From Mesodorylaimus sp. YZB2_4 (lineage: Eukaryota > Nematoda > Enoplea > Dorylaimida > Dorylaimidae), in the NCBI GenBank assembly GCA_030248295.1, contig JASANH010001015.1, forward strand, positions 1 through 64,000: a stretch of DNA of 64,000 bases. The letters are read 5' to 3'. Positions 10,999 through 23,521 of this stretch are shown here, one piece after another. Below the pieces are notes generated by a model. That model ran no database searches and had not been told where the DNA came from. It saw only the letters and a list, made by a program, of their open reading frames with translations. The translations under genes and the position numbers were made by a program. The first letter of the stretch is position 1. Each line of letters begins with the position of its first letter.

Positions 10999-12130
10999 CC
11001 AGGATCGACCGAACACGGTTTTTGCACCGAACCGAACCTTACCGAACTTTTTCTAAAATCTCACCGAGCCCGAACCGAACCGAACCGGACCGAACCGAAC
11101 CGAACCGAATTTTCTCTGTTCACCCTTAGCACATCCTACATAAATATCATCATCTATATCGAGTGCCATAAAGAATGACCCGTCAATGTTTCGTCTTTTA
11201 GCAGCCCTAATCTGAAAGTTATCGCGGTAAATTTGATACCATTGTGTTCAGCATTCGATTCTGACGATGAGTCAGTTTGACCTATTTTGCTAGCCATTAT
11301 ATTCACCATTCGTTTTTGAAACGCTATACACGCGAAGTACCAACTGTCACAACTTTTTTCACAATATCTGAACGAATTCGTTTCGGCAAGCTTTAACTCA
11401 GCTTTTGGAGTTTAGCAAATTCTTCCTAGACTGAGTAGTCTAATGGTTCAAATCGGGACTATTCAGAGGCCAGCGCTTAGCTTCGATAAAATCAGGGAAA
11501 GTGATCCTGCACCATTTCTTCGAATCTTTGTGGGTTTGAGCCTTCGCGCCATCTTGCTGAGATGTCCAGTTGTTCCCCAATACCTTTCTTCCATATTTCT
11601 CAGCTGCTGGCAAACCGTTTCCATATGAACGGAATCATTGACTGCAACTTTACCTAACATGACCAGCGGTGTAACCGAATTTCTAAGGTCTTGACTTTTC
11701 ATTTGTTGTACAGGCAACTGTTCAGTATTATGGACACTTATTTGTGAGTGCACTGCCTGATGAAGCAAATGCTCTATCCTTCCTGTGTTAGTGTAAAGTT
11801 CACTACAACGCGACTGCTTCCGTAGAAAACTAGCCATTTTATGTTAGTCTCATTGTTTATGGCACCCGATATTTTCAAAATATTCAGAAGTCACTCCTTT
11901 TAAACCATTCTTCAAATTGAAATTTTGAAGATAATGAAGAAAGGACCAGATAATTAAAAAAAGGACAGCGAAATTTATAGCTAAAACGAAACCTCAAACA
12001 AAATGACCGCGTTTTTTCCAATAAAAGAGGGAATTCGAAATTGGTTGTTCGGTTCGGTGATTCGGTCCAAAAAAGCCAGTTCGGTTCGGTTCGGTAAAAA
12101 TCGCCAATCCGGTGGTTCGGTCGATGCTGG
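10999..12130. mobile_element. Non-autonomous hAT-like element, ACCGA family
   Basis: The termini CCAGGATCGACCGAAC and CCAGCATCGACCGAAC (inverted) are flanked by a perfect 8-bp duplication, CTGCTAGC, at 10991-10998 and 12131-12138. Tandem ACCGA units fill about 110 bp inside each end in opposite orientation. A C run lies just outside the left end. No transposase is seen. Confidence 0.8.
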
Positions 12131-12138
12131 CTGCTAGC

Positions 12139-13850
12139 CCATACGTATGCGGGACCGACTAGCATTTCCTGCCGCACTGACGAAGTCGACACTGCTTCCT
12201 GGAATACGCATGGAGGCCTGCTATTGATTTTCACACCCACCTAGCCAGAACTGAATGTGGCATGGCAGCATTGCCTCCCACCGTCCACAACATTTGGGTA
12301 CGCCCGCTCATGATTGGTCAGTCAGATTGGGCCACGCCGTGTCAGAGTTTTGGCTACCATCATGGCTTCATGGCAAACATGGTCACTATAAGGCTGCCCA
12401 TAAATCTCTGAAATCGACTTGCCACAGTTTTCATCATCCCAAATGGAAACCTTGATTAGCGAAAAGCCGCTCGCTCCCAAGCAATATGGAGAGACGAATG
12501 CTGAACCAGCTGCAGCAACGGCGGCAGGTCAACTGTCGCTGAAATAAATGCAGCCACTTGCAGCCGAGCACAGAAATTTTCAACCCTTCGCATGGGTATT
12601 CTCCTGGATGTGAAATTGGTCGCACAGGAAGCGATCGAAAATGACTAAGTGAGTTGCAAATTTCTAGAGCCTCAGCCATGAATTCACTCTCGATCGCACT
12701 TGGTCGCTCTGAGTGTTTGCGACCGCAAAGAAATTTGTGTTGCCAACAAGAATAGTCACTCAGCAAATGTAATTGACTCAGAGACTCTCAACTCGAGGCT
12801 TATCAGAAGCGCCCTCCATTAGTTTTCCTTTCTTTTTGGGCTCCAGCTAGGAATCTTCAAGTCCATTGAATACACGCTGAATATCAAAACTTGGATCATT
12901 CTTGGGTGAGAAAATTGTCCAAACGTGTCGCGGGGGTCAGAATCCCAACTAGGCTGTCTTTGATTGCAGCCACCCCTGATGGCGGCCTACGCAGAGGATG
13001 CTTGGGTGCTCGCTACAGTTAGGAAATTCAAAAACACAGAGCTCGTAGTTGGCTCTTCGACATTCAATAAATTTTGGAATGCAAAACCTGACAATTTTGT
13101 GGGAAGCTCTGTGAAATTCATGGATGGTGTGGAATTCGGAGGACTTTTCATCTGCTTCACGAGTCCTGGGAACTCTGGAGCATGCTGCGCTATGAATTCT
13201 CTTACTGCACAATATGCTACGCACCAGCTTTCAAAACTCGGCCATTTTTAATTGAATTAGTACGAAAACAAAGAATCACGTTAGGTGAAAAACAAATTTT
13301 ACACCCCTCTCGCACCCCTCCCTGAACCATCCTCCTAATCTCCCCATGACTCGTCACCACTGTTCACTTTTTTGAACTAGCAGTTTTCGTTCACTTCTTT
13401 AAGCTGGCCAGACATTCATTGGTGGCCTTGATTTGATCGTGGCCGGAGTCCCTGCCAATTACAAACACAAGATTTACTGGCGCTGTTGTCATTTTTCCAT
13501 TTGTTCTCGAGTTTTGCACGGAGATGGAACGAACTCGGTGTCGTCATCCCATTCGGGCGCAGTGGCTAAAAAAATTACGGGTCACCTTCAGCTGCTAAAA
13601 GAGGAGGGCAAGATCTCCCACCATTTTTTAATTCGAAATTTCAGTAAGCTTATTTGCCTGAAACGACACCTGGCGACAGTATGTACGTTCTCCTTTACCT
13701 GTCTTGAAGACAAGCCCGTTTCTAGGTTATCTTGTAGGAGGGAAAACCAGCAGCGGAGGCTGAGTTACTATGGATCTTAGAATCTGAAAAAAGCTGATCG
13801 TTTTTTTTTATTTTTCGTCTATGAAATCCGTCCTCTCTTTTTCCACTGCG
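12139..13850. other. Unassigned sequence
   Basis: Several short open frames occur (for example 12964-13251, plus strand), but none shows a recognisable domain or splice structure. Confidence 0.35.
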
Positions 13851-13858
13851 GTCACAGA

Positions 13859-15134
13859 GAGACAACGGATCAGGTCGGGTTCAACCCGACCCGACCCGAA
13901 AGTCTCTGACCCGAAATTTCGGGTCGGGTTGCCCCGAATTCGTTATAAGTCGTTGAAGTTCCGCGCGATAAAAACCATTCTTAAATCATCAGAACGTTGT
14001 GGCGTTGGGGTGACTGTGAGAAAATATGAGATGGAGACATCTCACGCACGCGAATCTTCATCTTTTGTTATTCCCTAGTTATCCTTAGTAAATGCAATAA
14101 CGTTCCTTCATATTTCCCACAATAGCGGTCAAATAATTTTTTAAAAACCTCAGATCTAAAAGCGAGTAGGGTCTGTCCACTGGAGACAAGATTTAACCAA
14201 TCCAAATAATAGGCGTGAATACTAGAGACTCTGTCATAACTTTCGGAGTCTGAGGCAGCTTCTCCTTGGTTAAACAAAGAAATACCTAAATATATATGAA
14301 CCCCAGGCTGGAGTTGCATCTAGTCTTCACAAAAGATATTGCTCACAAAGTCACAGTGTGCTGGACACTACCTCCTGTCAGAACCTCCACTATGGGGGAG
14401 GAATGTGAGGGTACCTGTGACTTTTGAACACAGTAAACTGTTTTGCAATGCTAACATGGATGGTGGTCGAGGGGGCTATTATTGGTGCATATTTGGTGTT
14501 TTGGTACAGACTATATGGCACTTATGCACTTTACGGGGCACAGAAAAATCCGGTCAGGACTTGGAAAATTTTCCACCTTTCGGACTTCGAAAATTTTTCT
14601 GTGCCCCGTAAAGTGCATAAGTACCGACTATATTGCCCTTCCAGCCAGGTATACCCAGGAAGTTATGTCATATTCAGGAATCAAATGTGATTGTAGATGC
14701 CCCTACGACCTGCTAAAAGTTATCAATTCCTTCTCATGTTAGAGTATGGCTAGTCCCACCCATTCATCAGAGTTGACGAGAATGTTTATGAGAACTCTCA
14801 CATATGGACCTCCCTTTGCAGAAATTACTCAGAAAAATTGGTCATTCTCGCAGCTTACAATTCGTCTCACATTCTTGGAAGTTACGCAGAACGAGAACGT
14901 GGAATGAAAGACTTTGTGCATGCATGCATGAAGCATATACTGCAAACCCTGGAGTCGAGCAACTATGAAAAGGTTTCTGTAGCTGCTAATAGTAGTAACT
15001 TGCAAAATGTCTGTATTTTTGACCCGTTTGACCCGATCTTTCAAAAAAGTGACCCGACCCGACCCGAAATTTTGCTGACCCGACCCGACCCGACCCGACC
15101 AGACCCGAGAGTTCCTGACCCGATCCGGGGTCTA
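13859..15134. mobile_element. Non-autonomous hAT-like element, CCCGA family
   Basis: An 8-bp direct repeat, GTCACAGA, lies at 13851-13858 and 15135-15142. The ends are imperfect inverted repeats sharing CGGATC(A/G)GGTC. GACCC/CCCGA tandem units occur at both ends (13874-13935 and 15019-15125). There is no transposase. The inside contains the hairpin at 14520-14622. Confidence 0.68.
14520..14622. repeat. Perfect 30-bp stem hairpin
   Basis: Bases 14520-14549 are the exact reverse complement of 14593-14622, with a 43-base loop. It lies inside the CCCGA element. It could be a remnant of a nested foldback repeat or a structured RNA; nothing shows transcription. Confidence 0.85.
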
Positions 15135-15589
15135 GTCACAGACGCGGACTCAGTTGCTGGGGAATAAGTGCCCAAAACATACTTACATATTTACATATGT
15201 ATAATACACGATACTCGTATGTACAGCAATTATTGACAAATATCGAGTATATACAAATTATATACAGAGTGTACGAATCGAAGTCCATGGAGGAAACTGG
15301 CAAGGTACAAGGGGTCTCTGGTTTGTATACCACACCGATGCGATGCCTGGTACATAAAACTGGTTGGTGGATGCAAACAGAAAACAAAGAACGCAGCGGG
15401 TCCTGGTCAAAAAGAACTGGAGTCAAAAGTCAACACTCAGAACATTCATTGCACGGCATCTATGCCTCAGCTGATCATCATGCAAATTGACCACGATGCA
15501 CAAGTCAACGAACATTCCGCAGATGCCAGCGACCTGGGTCGAGGAAAGAACAGAACACGATTTATTGCGTTTGCTTTGGTTCCAGACGA

Positions 15590-16400
15590 AAAGTGATGGC
15601 CAGTTCACTGCCTCGCCTGCAGGGGCCAACAAAGGTGACTGCAACCCTCGGCCGGCGGGTTTTGGCAAGTGCGAGAGAGTCATTGATATTATCCCTGGCT
15701 GGCGGACGTCAGCCCGTCAGGTTGACGTTTCACCCACCAGACGCCTTCTCCAGTCGAAGTTTTGGTCCCGCCGACACATTCTCTCCTTCGCCTGCCAGGC
15801 ATGGGGGACGGTTACAACGTGGCTCAAAGGATTCATGGAAACGCTTTTACAACTGAATACACGAGAAAATCACGAATTGTTTTAAAAAAGAGGGAATTTT
15901 AAAAAATGAGAATCAATATTTTTTGCATTTTAAAAACAGTTTACGCACAGCAATGATAATAATACTTGAAGGATCAGGTTGTACAAAACGTTTAAAAAAA
16001 GGGAAATTCAATTTAAAAAGTTGACTTTTAAAAGAAGCTGTTTATAGAGAAAGGTGTGTTATGAAGAGTGACTGACAATAACAGCGGGTGATCGAGGGAA
16101 TGGCTTGTGAGAGCTCGTATTTTATCCCTTATACTCTGGCGTGTCAGACGCAAAACGGGGGCCGGGAGCTTTACCACCAGGCCACGAGCCCGGCCCAGTA
16201 TCATTGTAGGCCGTGGCGAGTGCGAGAGAATAATCGATCTTTTTTGGCTGGCAAACGTCGGCCCCTCCAGTTGATGTTTCAGGGACTATTCGCAAGACTA
16301 ACCTGCATCAGTCGGAGTTTTTGTCCCGGCAACTTTGGTCGGCCACAGTCTCTCCTACGCCTGCCAGGCTTGGTCACATTATCTACGGTATTCCGCAGTG
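15590..16400 (+). repeat. Two SINE-B copies
   Basis: Copies at about 15640-15830 and 16170-16400 share a GTTGATGTTTCA-like core, CAGTCGGAGTTTTTGTCCCG and GGTCGGCCACA with many others in the window. Confidence 0.55.
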
Positions 16401-17800
16401 CTGACAACCTATTTTGCATCCCATACACACTGCTCATCAGCCGTGAGGTGTCCCACAACTGTCTGGTCAGAAGTTGACCTTCTCTTCCAAACAGATTTAC
16501 AAATTTCTTATCCATCCAGCTCATCTATAGTCCCTTCGAATCCTACCTCTTGCCCAGCGCAGTTGGTCAACAGTGTGCAAGCTGCATTCAAACTGGAGAG
16601 CCTGACTCCATTATACCACGCTGCTCAAATGTCATGGCACTCACGATCGGAGATTCCACTTACGGATTAGTTTGTACCAGTGCGGAAATTGCCTCAAAAC
16701 GATTGCAGGTCAAATGAAGCCTAGTATCATCATGCCGGATGCTCGAGCGTTTCATATTCTTGACATATAGCAAGACCCTCTGAGAAATTCATTTCCATGA
16801 TCAATACCCCGTGTGCCTTATTTTGTAAATGGATGAAAGATGGATAGGAGGAGGGAGAGTCTGCGGACCCCCAAAACTTGTCAGAAGCAGGAGGGGAAAC
16901 TAAAGCCTTGAAGCAGACAGTACGTTTGCCAGCAAGCAGTCCCCCATGCTACTTGTTATAACTTTATGAAACAGCTTTCACATCGAGGACTTTACTGATC
17001 GTGAGTAATTACCACTCTGCACCAGGCACACATCACCACACAACATAGAGTACTCTCCATTCATGCGCACCCGCTATCCTACCAATCTCTACTCACTAGA
17101 GGGCGATATCCCGTCACTTAAAAATTGCTTTCTGGCTACCGGACCTGTCTAACACCAAGACTAAGAGCACTACACACCTTTCCCATAGGCCAAACGTGCC
17201 TGGGCACTAGGCTCACATAAAGCATCCAAACACCAGAGGGCTCTCCCATTACATGGCCCTCTAGCTAAACGATTAGGTACTTTACTAATTGCCAAACAAA
17301 ATACAGTACATGCACTCAAGGGGGCGGGGGGGGGGGGGGGTAAAGACGATTACACAGGGATCGTGTGACGCCAGATTTGACTTTCCCTATTCAGCCGCTT
17401 ATGACAATTTTAAATTGATGAAAAGTCTCCTACTTTAGAGCCTGTGAGCTAGTTGTAGTGATAAAATTTTCTGTCGATAATTTTCTCAACTTATGGCTTT
17501 AATTGGTTTCCATTTCAAAAAGTGGTCAGAATTTGTTGCTATTCTTTTTATTTAAAAAATGGCTTAAGTGCGGACGCACACAAGCTCTGAAATGAGGAAT
17601 ATGTAAAACTGTCGTAAGCGGCTTGAAGCGGGAAATTCAAATCTTGCGTTCTTGAAGATCTATAAAATGGTGTAAATTTGGTTTTTCTCAAACTTCTATC
17701 GCCATTGCTGACAATCATTCGACAGCAGACATAATTAAAAAGAGCCTGCATTCTAAACTTAGCTAGCAAGTTAAACAATAGCAGCGTCGATTTGATAGTC
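16400..17800. other. Unassigned sequence
   Basis: Apart from a long G run near 17320, I see no gene or named repeat. The last few hundred bases are probably the 3' flank of the F-box gene. Confidence 0.35.
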
Positions 17801-19753
17801 TTACGAAAAATTAATCTTTCGATACTTGCCCACATGCAATTGCCTCGCCAAAATATCGTTTCCTATCTCGACCTTTTTCAAATCCTGGCATCCATCGACA
17901 ACAGCCTGCAGGCCATCCAAAGTGATTTGAGGAGAAAGGCGCAGCTTCAAATTTCGTAAACGAGGGCACGACCAGGACACGACCATCAAACATTCGTCAG
18001 TGATATTCGAACTGAACACGCTTAAACTTCTCAAATCGGGCAATCTCGTGATCAATGTCGCAGGAAATGGCATGTCCGACGTAAAATCCCAAACCCCAAT
18101 GGATAATTTTTTCAACTTTAAAGCAGGCATATTCATCGAAAATGACAAGGAACCATCATTCAGAGTATTTTTGAATGCAATTAACAAATCTTTTAATTCC
18201 GTCATATGAACTAGTTGTGCCAATGCGGGCAGATCGAAGTCATCTTCGGAAAAGAAATGTAACCTATTCAATTGTGGCCAACTATTCGCAATGATCGCCG
18301 CAGATTCTATTCCATTTTCCGAAATCAATTCCAGGGTTTCCAATTTTCTCAATCGTTTGGCCAAATAATCTAACGAAGCGGATGAAATAGCGCAAGACCA
18401 TATTTCCAACGAGGTCAATTCGGACAAGTTATCAGCAACACTTTTGATCACATCTTCTTCATAGAAGTGGTGCCCGACAATGAGTCGCTTTAACCCGCTA
18501 TGGCGTCCGAGACGCTGAAACATGGCGACCACTTCTTGAACACACATGCAATCATCGTGCGAATCATGGAAATCTGATACAAAACCCAAATGACTCAAAT
18601 TCTTCTCAGCTACAGCTTGGATCAATCGTCGATTGGTAGCCGCATAAGTCGCATTGCAAGAATCTTCATCAGGCGACTCACAATTCAATAGTTGGAATTC
18701 GAGATGGTGCAAATTCGGTGCGTCGCTGATCATTCGAGCCAAACTCGATGCGCTAATTGAGGAATCGATCACCTTCAAAACGACCATCTTCGACACATCG
18801 ACCACATCGACTGGCAGATGTCTGCTGCCACTGCAATCAAATTCGGCCAGTTGCAAAGGAGGACTAAAGGCGACCCGCATCACATTCATGTCCACATCCT
18901 CCGTCACCTCCACATCAAATAATTTTAACTTTTTCAACGATCTTTCATTTTGATTACGACTTCTCAACGATATTAGAAAATCAGCCACGCATCTGGCGTC
19001 TTGAAAATCGAAAGCCACTTCTTCCAGATTTTTGAGCAGGCAAAGATGATTGGTCGATTGAGAAATCGACACATACTCGAATCCAGTTAGGGAATTGAGA
19101 TTTGGTGCGCAAATAATTAATTTATCCAAAAGAAAATTTAGCAAACCGGCACCGCCTTTTTGCAGCTCCTTTATCGTTACCAAATCTTCGTTAATTCGAA
19201 TTTTCTTCACTAATTTCCAAGCTTCGTTAACGGCGTCTCCGAAATTCTGACAAACCAATTTCAGGTCAGGCCATTGTGCCAATGGGAGGTATTGAATTAC
19301 TGGCACAAGTATTTCGGGTGGAACGAGGAATATCCGACTGCCATCTCTTTCCAATCGACGATATCGTTCAACTTCCAATTCTGAAAAATACATATTTACA
19401 TATTACAGACCAAAGAATTTCATGAGTAATGGCGACTAGCCTGCTAATTGGAGTCTTTTCGCCATGTGAGCCATATGACTCGTTTTCTCATCTAGTTCTC
19501 GTTTCAGACGCTGTATTTTCGTATTTTTCCTTCTCAGTCGAGCCTGAAACTTATCAAATGCCAAGATCAAGTTGCGAACTGGGATTGGTGGACATTACCA
19601 CTGTGGTTCTAACGAAAACTGATTCTCGGCCCTCGATTATCGAATTCTTCTGGCCATGGTCCAGTGGACTTGTGGATGACGACCTCTCCAGCCACCACGT
19701 CTCCTTCATCACTTTTTGCCTTTTTGCCGCCAGTGCTTCGAAAATTTTAAAAG
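17801..19753 (-). CDS. F-box/LRR protein (5' exon missing)
   Basis: Three exons join in phase: 19753-19599, 19543-19441 and 19380-17801 (stop TAA). The middle exon encodes a basic coiled-coil (QRLKRELDEK). The large exon starts with an F-box (PPEILVPVIQYLPLAQW), then about 430 residues of leucine-rich repeats with an LRR-CC flavour near the C-terminus (ITDECLMVV, CPRLRNLKL). F-box proteins recruit substrates, here through the LRRs, to SCF ubiquitin ligases. The second intron is 60 bases and begins GC, not GT; the paralog at 34-39 kb has GT at the same place. The first exon needs an upstream exon ending in phase 1, which I could not find; AT repeats and a Tc1 element start right there. It may be 5'-truncated, so the start codon is unresolved. 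The substrate is unknown. Confidence 0.82.
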
Positions 19754-19794
19754 CTGAAAGCAGGGCATAATGCAGTATATTTGTTAAATACCAT

Positions 19795-20028
19795 TTTGTT
19801 AAATATATATATGGCATATATATCCGTACTGCGTTGCACACTGCATAAAAATGTATGTGGTATTTATATATATATTATGATTCATATGATACACAAATAT
19901 CATGATCATTATATATATATTTACGTATGCTATGATATTATATATACATAGTATATATGATTTATACGATATATATGAGATGGATATATAATTACTAAAT
20001 ATATATATATATATGATTCATATATATG
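19795..20028. repeat. TA-rich microsatellite
   Basis: Mixed TATA/ATATG repeats directly abut the Tc1-like element, which targets TA dinucleotides. Confidence 0.75.
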
Positions 20029-20030
20029 TA

Positions 20031-21671
20031 CACAGTAGCGGACAAAAGTAAAGCAACTCAGAAGGCAGCTTCAAACTTGAATGATTTTCAGGGTAACGGT
20101 TCAACCGACAGAAATTTTTTGTGAACCAGTGAATAGAGCTCTTGAAACTGGTCGAACTGCATTGGTTTTTAACGTTACATGAAAGATTTGTCCCGCCTTA
20201 CATTATTACAACGAAAATTCAAAAGCTTTTTGGCGCGGCAAACGTAGAGCAACTTTTCTTTAAACACTAAATATAGCTCGACTGTGAGCGGTAGGACACA
20301 AATTGAAAAGCTATGCGGCCACCAAGTGAAGTATCTTGTGCTTGGCCCTGGGTTTTGATCATGCAGTTGCCTCTGGACCTCATGGAATCGATCAATCGAT
20401 CAATAAAAGAATCTGGTATTTCTGCCCAAATTTTTTTTGCTTGCCTGCTATCTGGCATCTGAAGTCGGACGCAACTTGGTTTCTAGCGATGCTGGACGAC
20501 TTCCCACTTGTTCTCAATCGAATTCAAGTCAGGATTGGGTGGGTCAACCATTTATGGTGATTTTCATGTTTCATCTGATCACGAAGCAGGTTCGACGTGT
20601 GTTTTTTATCATTGTACTGCTACAAAATCCGTCCATTTAGCGTCCAACGACAAGCATTTGACAGCACTTGGTCGGTTAGATATGACCTGGCACCAAAATT
20701 GACCTATGATGCCATCGATATCACAAAATGGGCCCATTCTGCACCCAAAGAGATAACCCCAGACCATGATCAAACCACCATCATGATTAACGATTGGGAC
20801 TGTGCACTGAGGGTTGCACTCGGCCATCACAGACTGTGCACTGAGGGTTGCACTCGGCCATCACAGACTGTGCACTGAGGGTTGCACTCGGCCATCACAG
20901 GACGAAAAATATACTCAATTTCATTGCTCAGGCACGAACTATGCTCAAATTTGTCTATCTAACGGACTTTTACCACTCTAATTGGGTCCTGAGAAAAGAA
21001 TTAGTTGGTGAACTGAAAATGCGGTTCTCAGCTCTTTTTTTAATTAATGGTTTCCCCGCCGATCTTTGTCGAAGAAACCAAGCCTCGTTCAAGCTTTGTT
21101 GTACAGTGGCAATAATGATGTCTAGGTTGTCCATAGTCGATGTGGCCCGCCCAGTGCATAATCCAGGATCAGCAAGCTGCTAGTCTGATCTGTTGATTCG
21201 GATAGTTATCAGTTTTTGTTGGCCTGCCAGAATTTTCGGCCACAGCGGCCGACCAGCTTTCTCAATATCGACTGATTTCTCATGTCACAACCTTTTCATA
21301 CCCTTTCAGGACAATCGCAGTCTCTTCTGTTGATTTTTCTTGCTCAAATACATATTAATTATTGCGTCTTCAAGACCCTGTGTCAGGCTGGAATGTGACG
21401 TGGAAAGTCAGGGAGGCGCACTTTACACTCGTATTTGACAATCGTACTTGAAGTTGCTCTACTTTTGTCGCACCAAGATCTTTAGTCATTTTCAATTTAA
21501 TTTCAAATCTTTGTGTGAGGCTATGATGCTGGACCTAAGCAGTTTTTTCTCAGTCACTTTTCCATGCTCTTTCGTATCTATCAATCAAAACAGTGTAGCT
21601 TGCACAGACTGAGCAGCATATTCCTCCAATTGCAACTGAGACCGAAGTTGCTCTACTTTTGTCCGCTACTG
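20031..21671 (-). mobile_element. Decayed Tc1-like transposon
   Basis: Terminal inverted repeats CAGTAGCGGACAAAAGTA lie at both ends, flanked by TA (20029-20030 and 21672-21673). On the minus strand, fragments match Tc1-type transposase: a stretch like GGLIMVWGYL...DIDGIIGQ at about 20660-20800, and a C-terminal stretch like IWAEIPDSFIDRLIDSM at 20350-20430. Stops and frameshifts separate them, so the transposase is dead. A 34-bp unit is repeated three times at 20798-20899. Confidence 0.8.
20798..20899. repeat. Three tandem 34-bp units
   Basis: The same 34 bases (beginning GACTGTGCACTGAGGG) occur three times in a row without mismatch inside the dead Tc1 transposase. It is a recent local expansion. 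Confidence 0.9.
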
Positions 21672-21679
21672 TATATACG

Positions 21680-22250
21680 AGTATATAAAATAATGATCAT
21701 AATGTGCATATATATTACATTATTGGCACCACACAAAAACGTTGACCTCGTAATTATATATTATATTATCTGCCTCGGCTCGCATCTCTCAGCAATTACA
21801 GTACAACGAGCATCCGAAACCTAGCCCCTGGCCAAAAGGGCGTTTGAAACTTTTTGGGCTTTTGGAGGGGAGCGGCCCAGAAAGCACAAAAAACAATTTT
21901 CTTGTGTCCAGTGCGCTATAAACTTTTTACCTTAGCAAGGTTCATGCAGGCGCGGGAAATGATTTTGCCAGGTTTTCTTGACAAAAATTAAAAATTTTTC
22001 CCCAATAATTTTCTCAATTTTCCTCGATTTTTGCTTGAAAAATGCCTAATTTCCCTAGTCTTCTTGGGTTTCCCACACGTTTTTCGGGTTCCCTAAGCCC
22101 AAGTCTTGGGGGGGAGGGTCTTGCCACCCTGAAAGAGTACACTTCTTTATGGCCGCTGGAGGAGCAAGCAGGTACTGAGGAGAGCAGGTTTCCCGCGTGC
22201 CTGCGTCCAACCCTCATACATTGGGTAAATCTTTACTGAGCGCACTATAA
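21680..22250. other. Unassigned, partly AT-rich
   Basis: No gene is supported. Confidence 0.35.
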
Positions 22251-22256
22251 AACCTG

Positions 22257-23521
22257 AGGCCATATTCCAGAAGCGTTTTCCAGCGAGATTTTCCAGTGAG
22301 GTGACTGGATTCTAGTGAGATGGCTGCGTTTGCTATTACAGAAAGAATATTACAGTCACATAGTTCCAGTCACTGAGCCCGATAACACAGTCACTAGGTA
22401 GAAAACACCTAAAAAGCTATTCCATAAAAATTTGTCGGTAGAAAAGTCCAGTCAATTACTCAAGGTGACTGGGAAAAATCTTCAGGTGCTCTCGATCGCC
22501 CGAAACTGTTTTCCAATGAGGTTTCTCGTGGCTTTTATGCAAGTTAAAACAACATTTTTATGAATATCGAGTGTAGGTAACTGTGCAGCAAGGTTACTGA
22601 GTTCGTCAATTCGGCTCATTAAATAGGGTGCTTTCGTCCAGCAGAGCCCCACAATCACAAAAATGGTTCCTGGGACACGACTAAAGCCCTATTGAAGTTT
22701 TTACCTGAGCAACCGCGGTGCTCAGCGGATTTAAGGTGACGGTGAAACAGCTAGTACAGTTTGCTATTTTTTAATTAAGATGTGGCCATATAAGCCACGA
22801 AGGTTCCTGGGATGCTATGCCCCGTGCATCCTGAGTTTGTTCAGAAACACTCAGTCCCACATGAATTTTGCACAGTACCTAAACCCATCTCCAGTTTTTA
22901 CGCTGTGCGTGCACTGCACCAGTTTCAAAAAAACTTCTCTCATTTCCAGACAGACATAAAAGAGTTTCATAAATTTTTTGAAATATCGAAGTATTGTGGC
23001 ACATTAAAGGCCCGTTCCTGGCTTAACCCCTGTGTCCCCTGTGTTTCTGAGCACTGACTGGGCCAACTTGTATTGTCCGAGGAAGTCGGTGCTCTAGGAT
23101 GACCTTAGTTGGAGGTGCTCTCAGTGGAGACGCTGCTGTGTGTGCTGGTCGTCGCTCGCCCTTTCCTACAAGTTAGGTAAAGTCCCCAGAAAATATATAA
23201 AAAACATCATGGGTGAACTAGAATAAACTGTATAGATTTAAAAGTTCCCCCCCCCCATCGAGCCATTCTCCCAGCTTACAGTGTACATACATAGGTACCT
23301 ATACTAGCAAAATGTATAAGGAGCTCGTTGGAATATGAAACCTTTGTCACTGGAAGATCACAACGGCCCTATTTTGTTTCTGGAATAGGTACAAAAAGTT
23401 AGGCCTTTCTACAGTCAACTCAATCGACTTTCACAGTCAGCTCATTGGAAAATTACAGTTACCTCCCTGGAATTTTCCTTTCATGTCACTATTTTCCGGC
23501 AAGTTTTCTGGAATACGGCCT
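22257..23521. mobile_element. Putative PIF/Harbinger-like non-autonomous element
   Basis: The inverted ends AGGCCATATTCCAGAA and AGGCCGTATTCCAGAA are flanked by CTG on both sides (22254-22256 and 23522-23524), a possible 3-bp duplication. Many CAGTCAC/GTGACTG motifs sit near both ends. No transposase was found. Superfamily assignment rests only on the 3-bp duplication and is tentative. Confidence 0.55.

Noticed and set aside
12964..13251. 95-residue plus-strand open frame
   Set aside because: No recognisable motif or neighbouring exon; not enough to call a gene.
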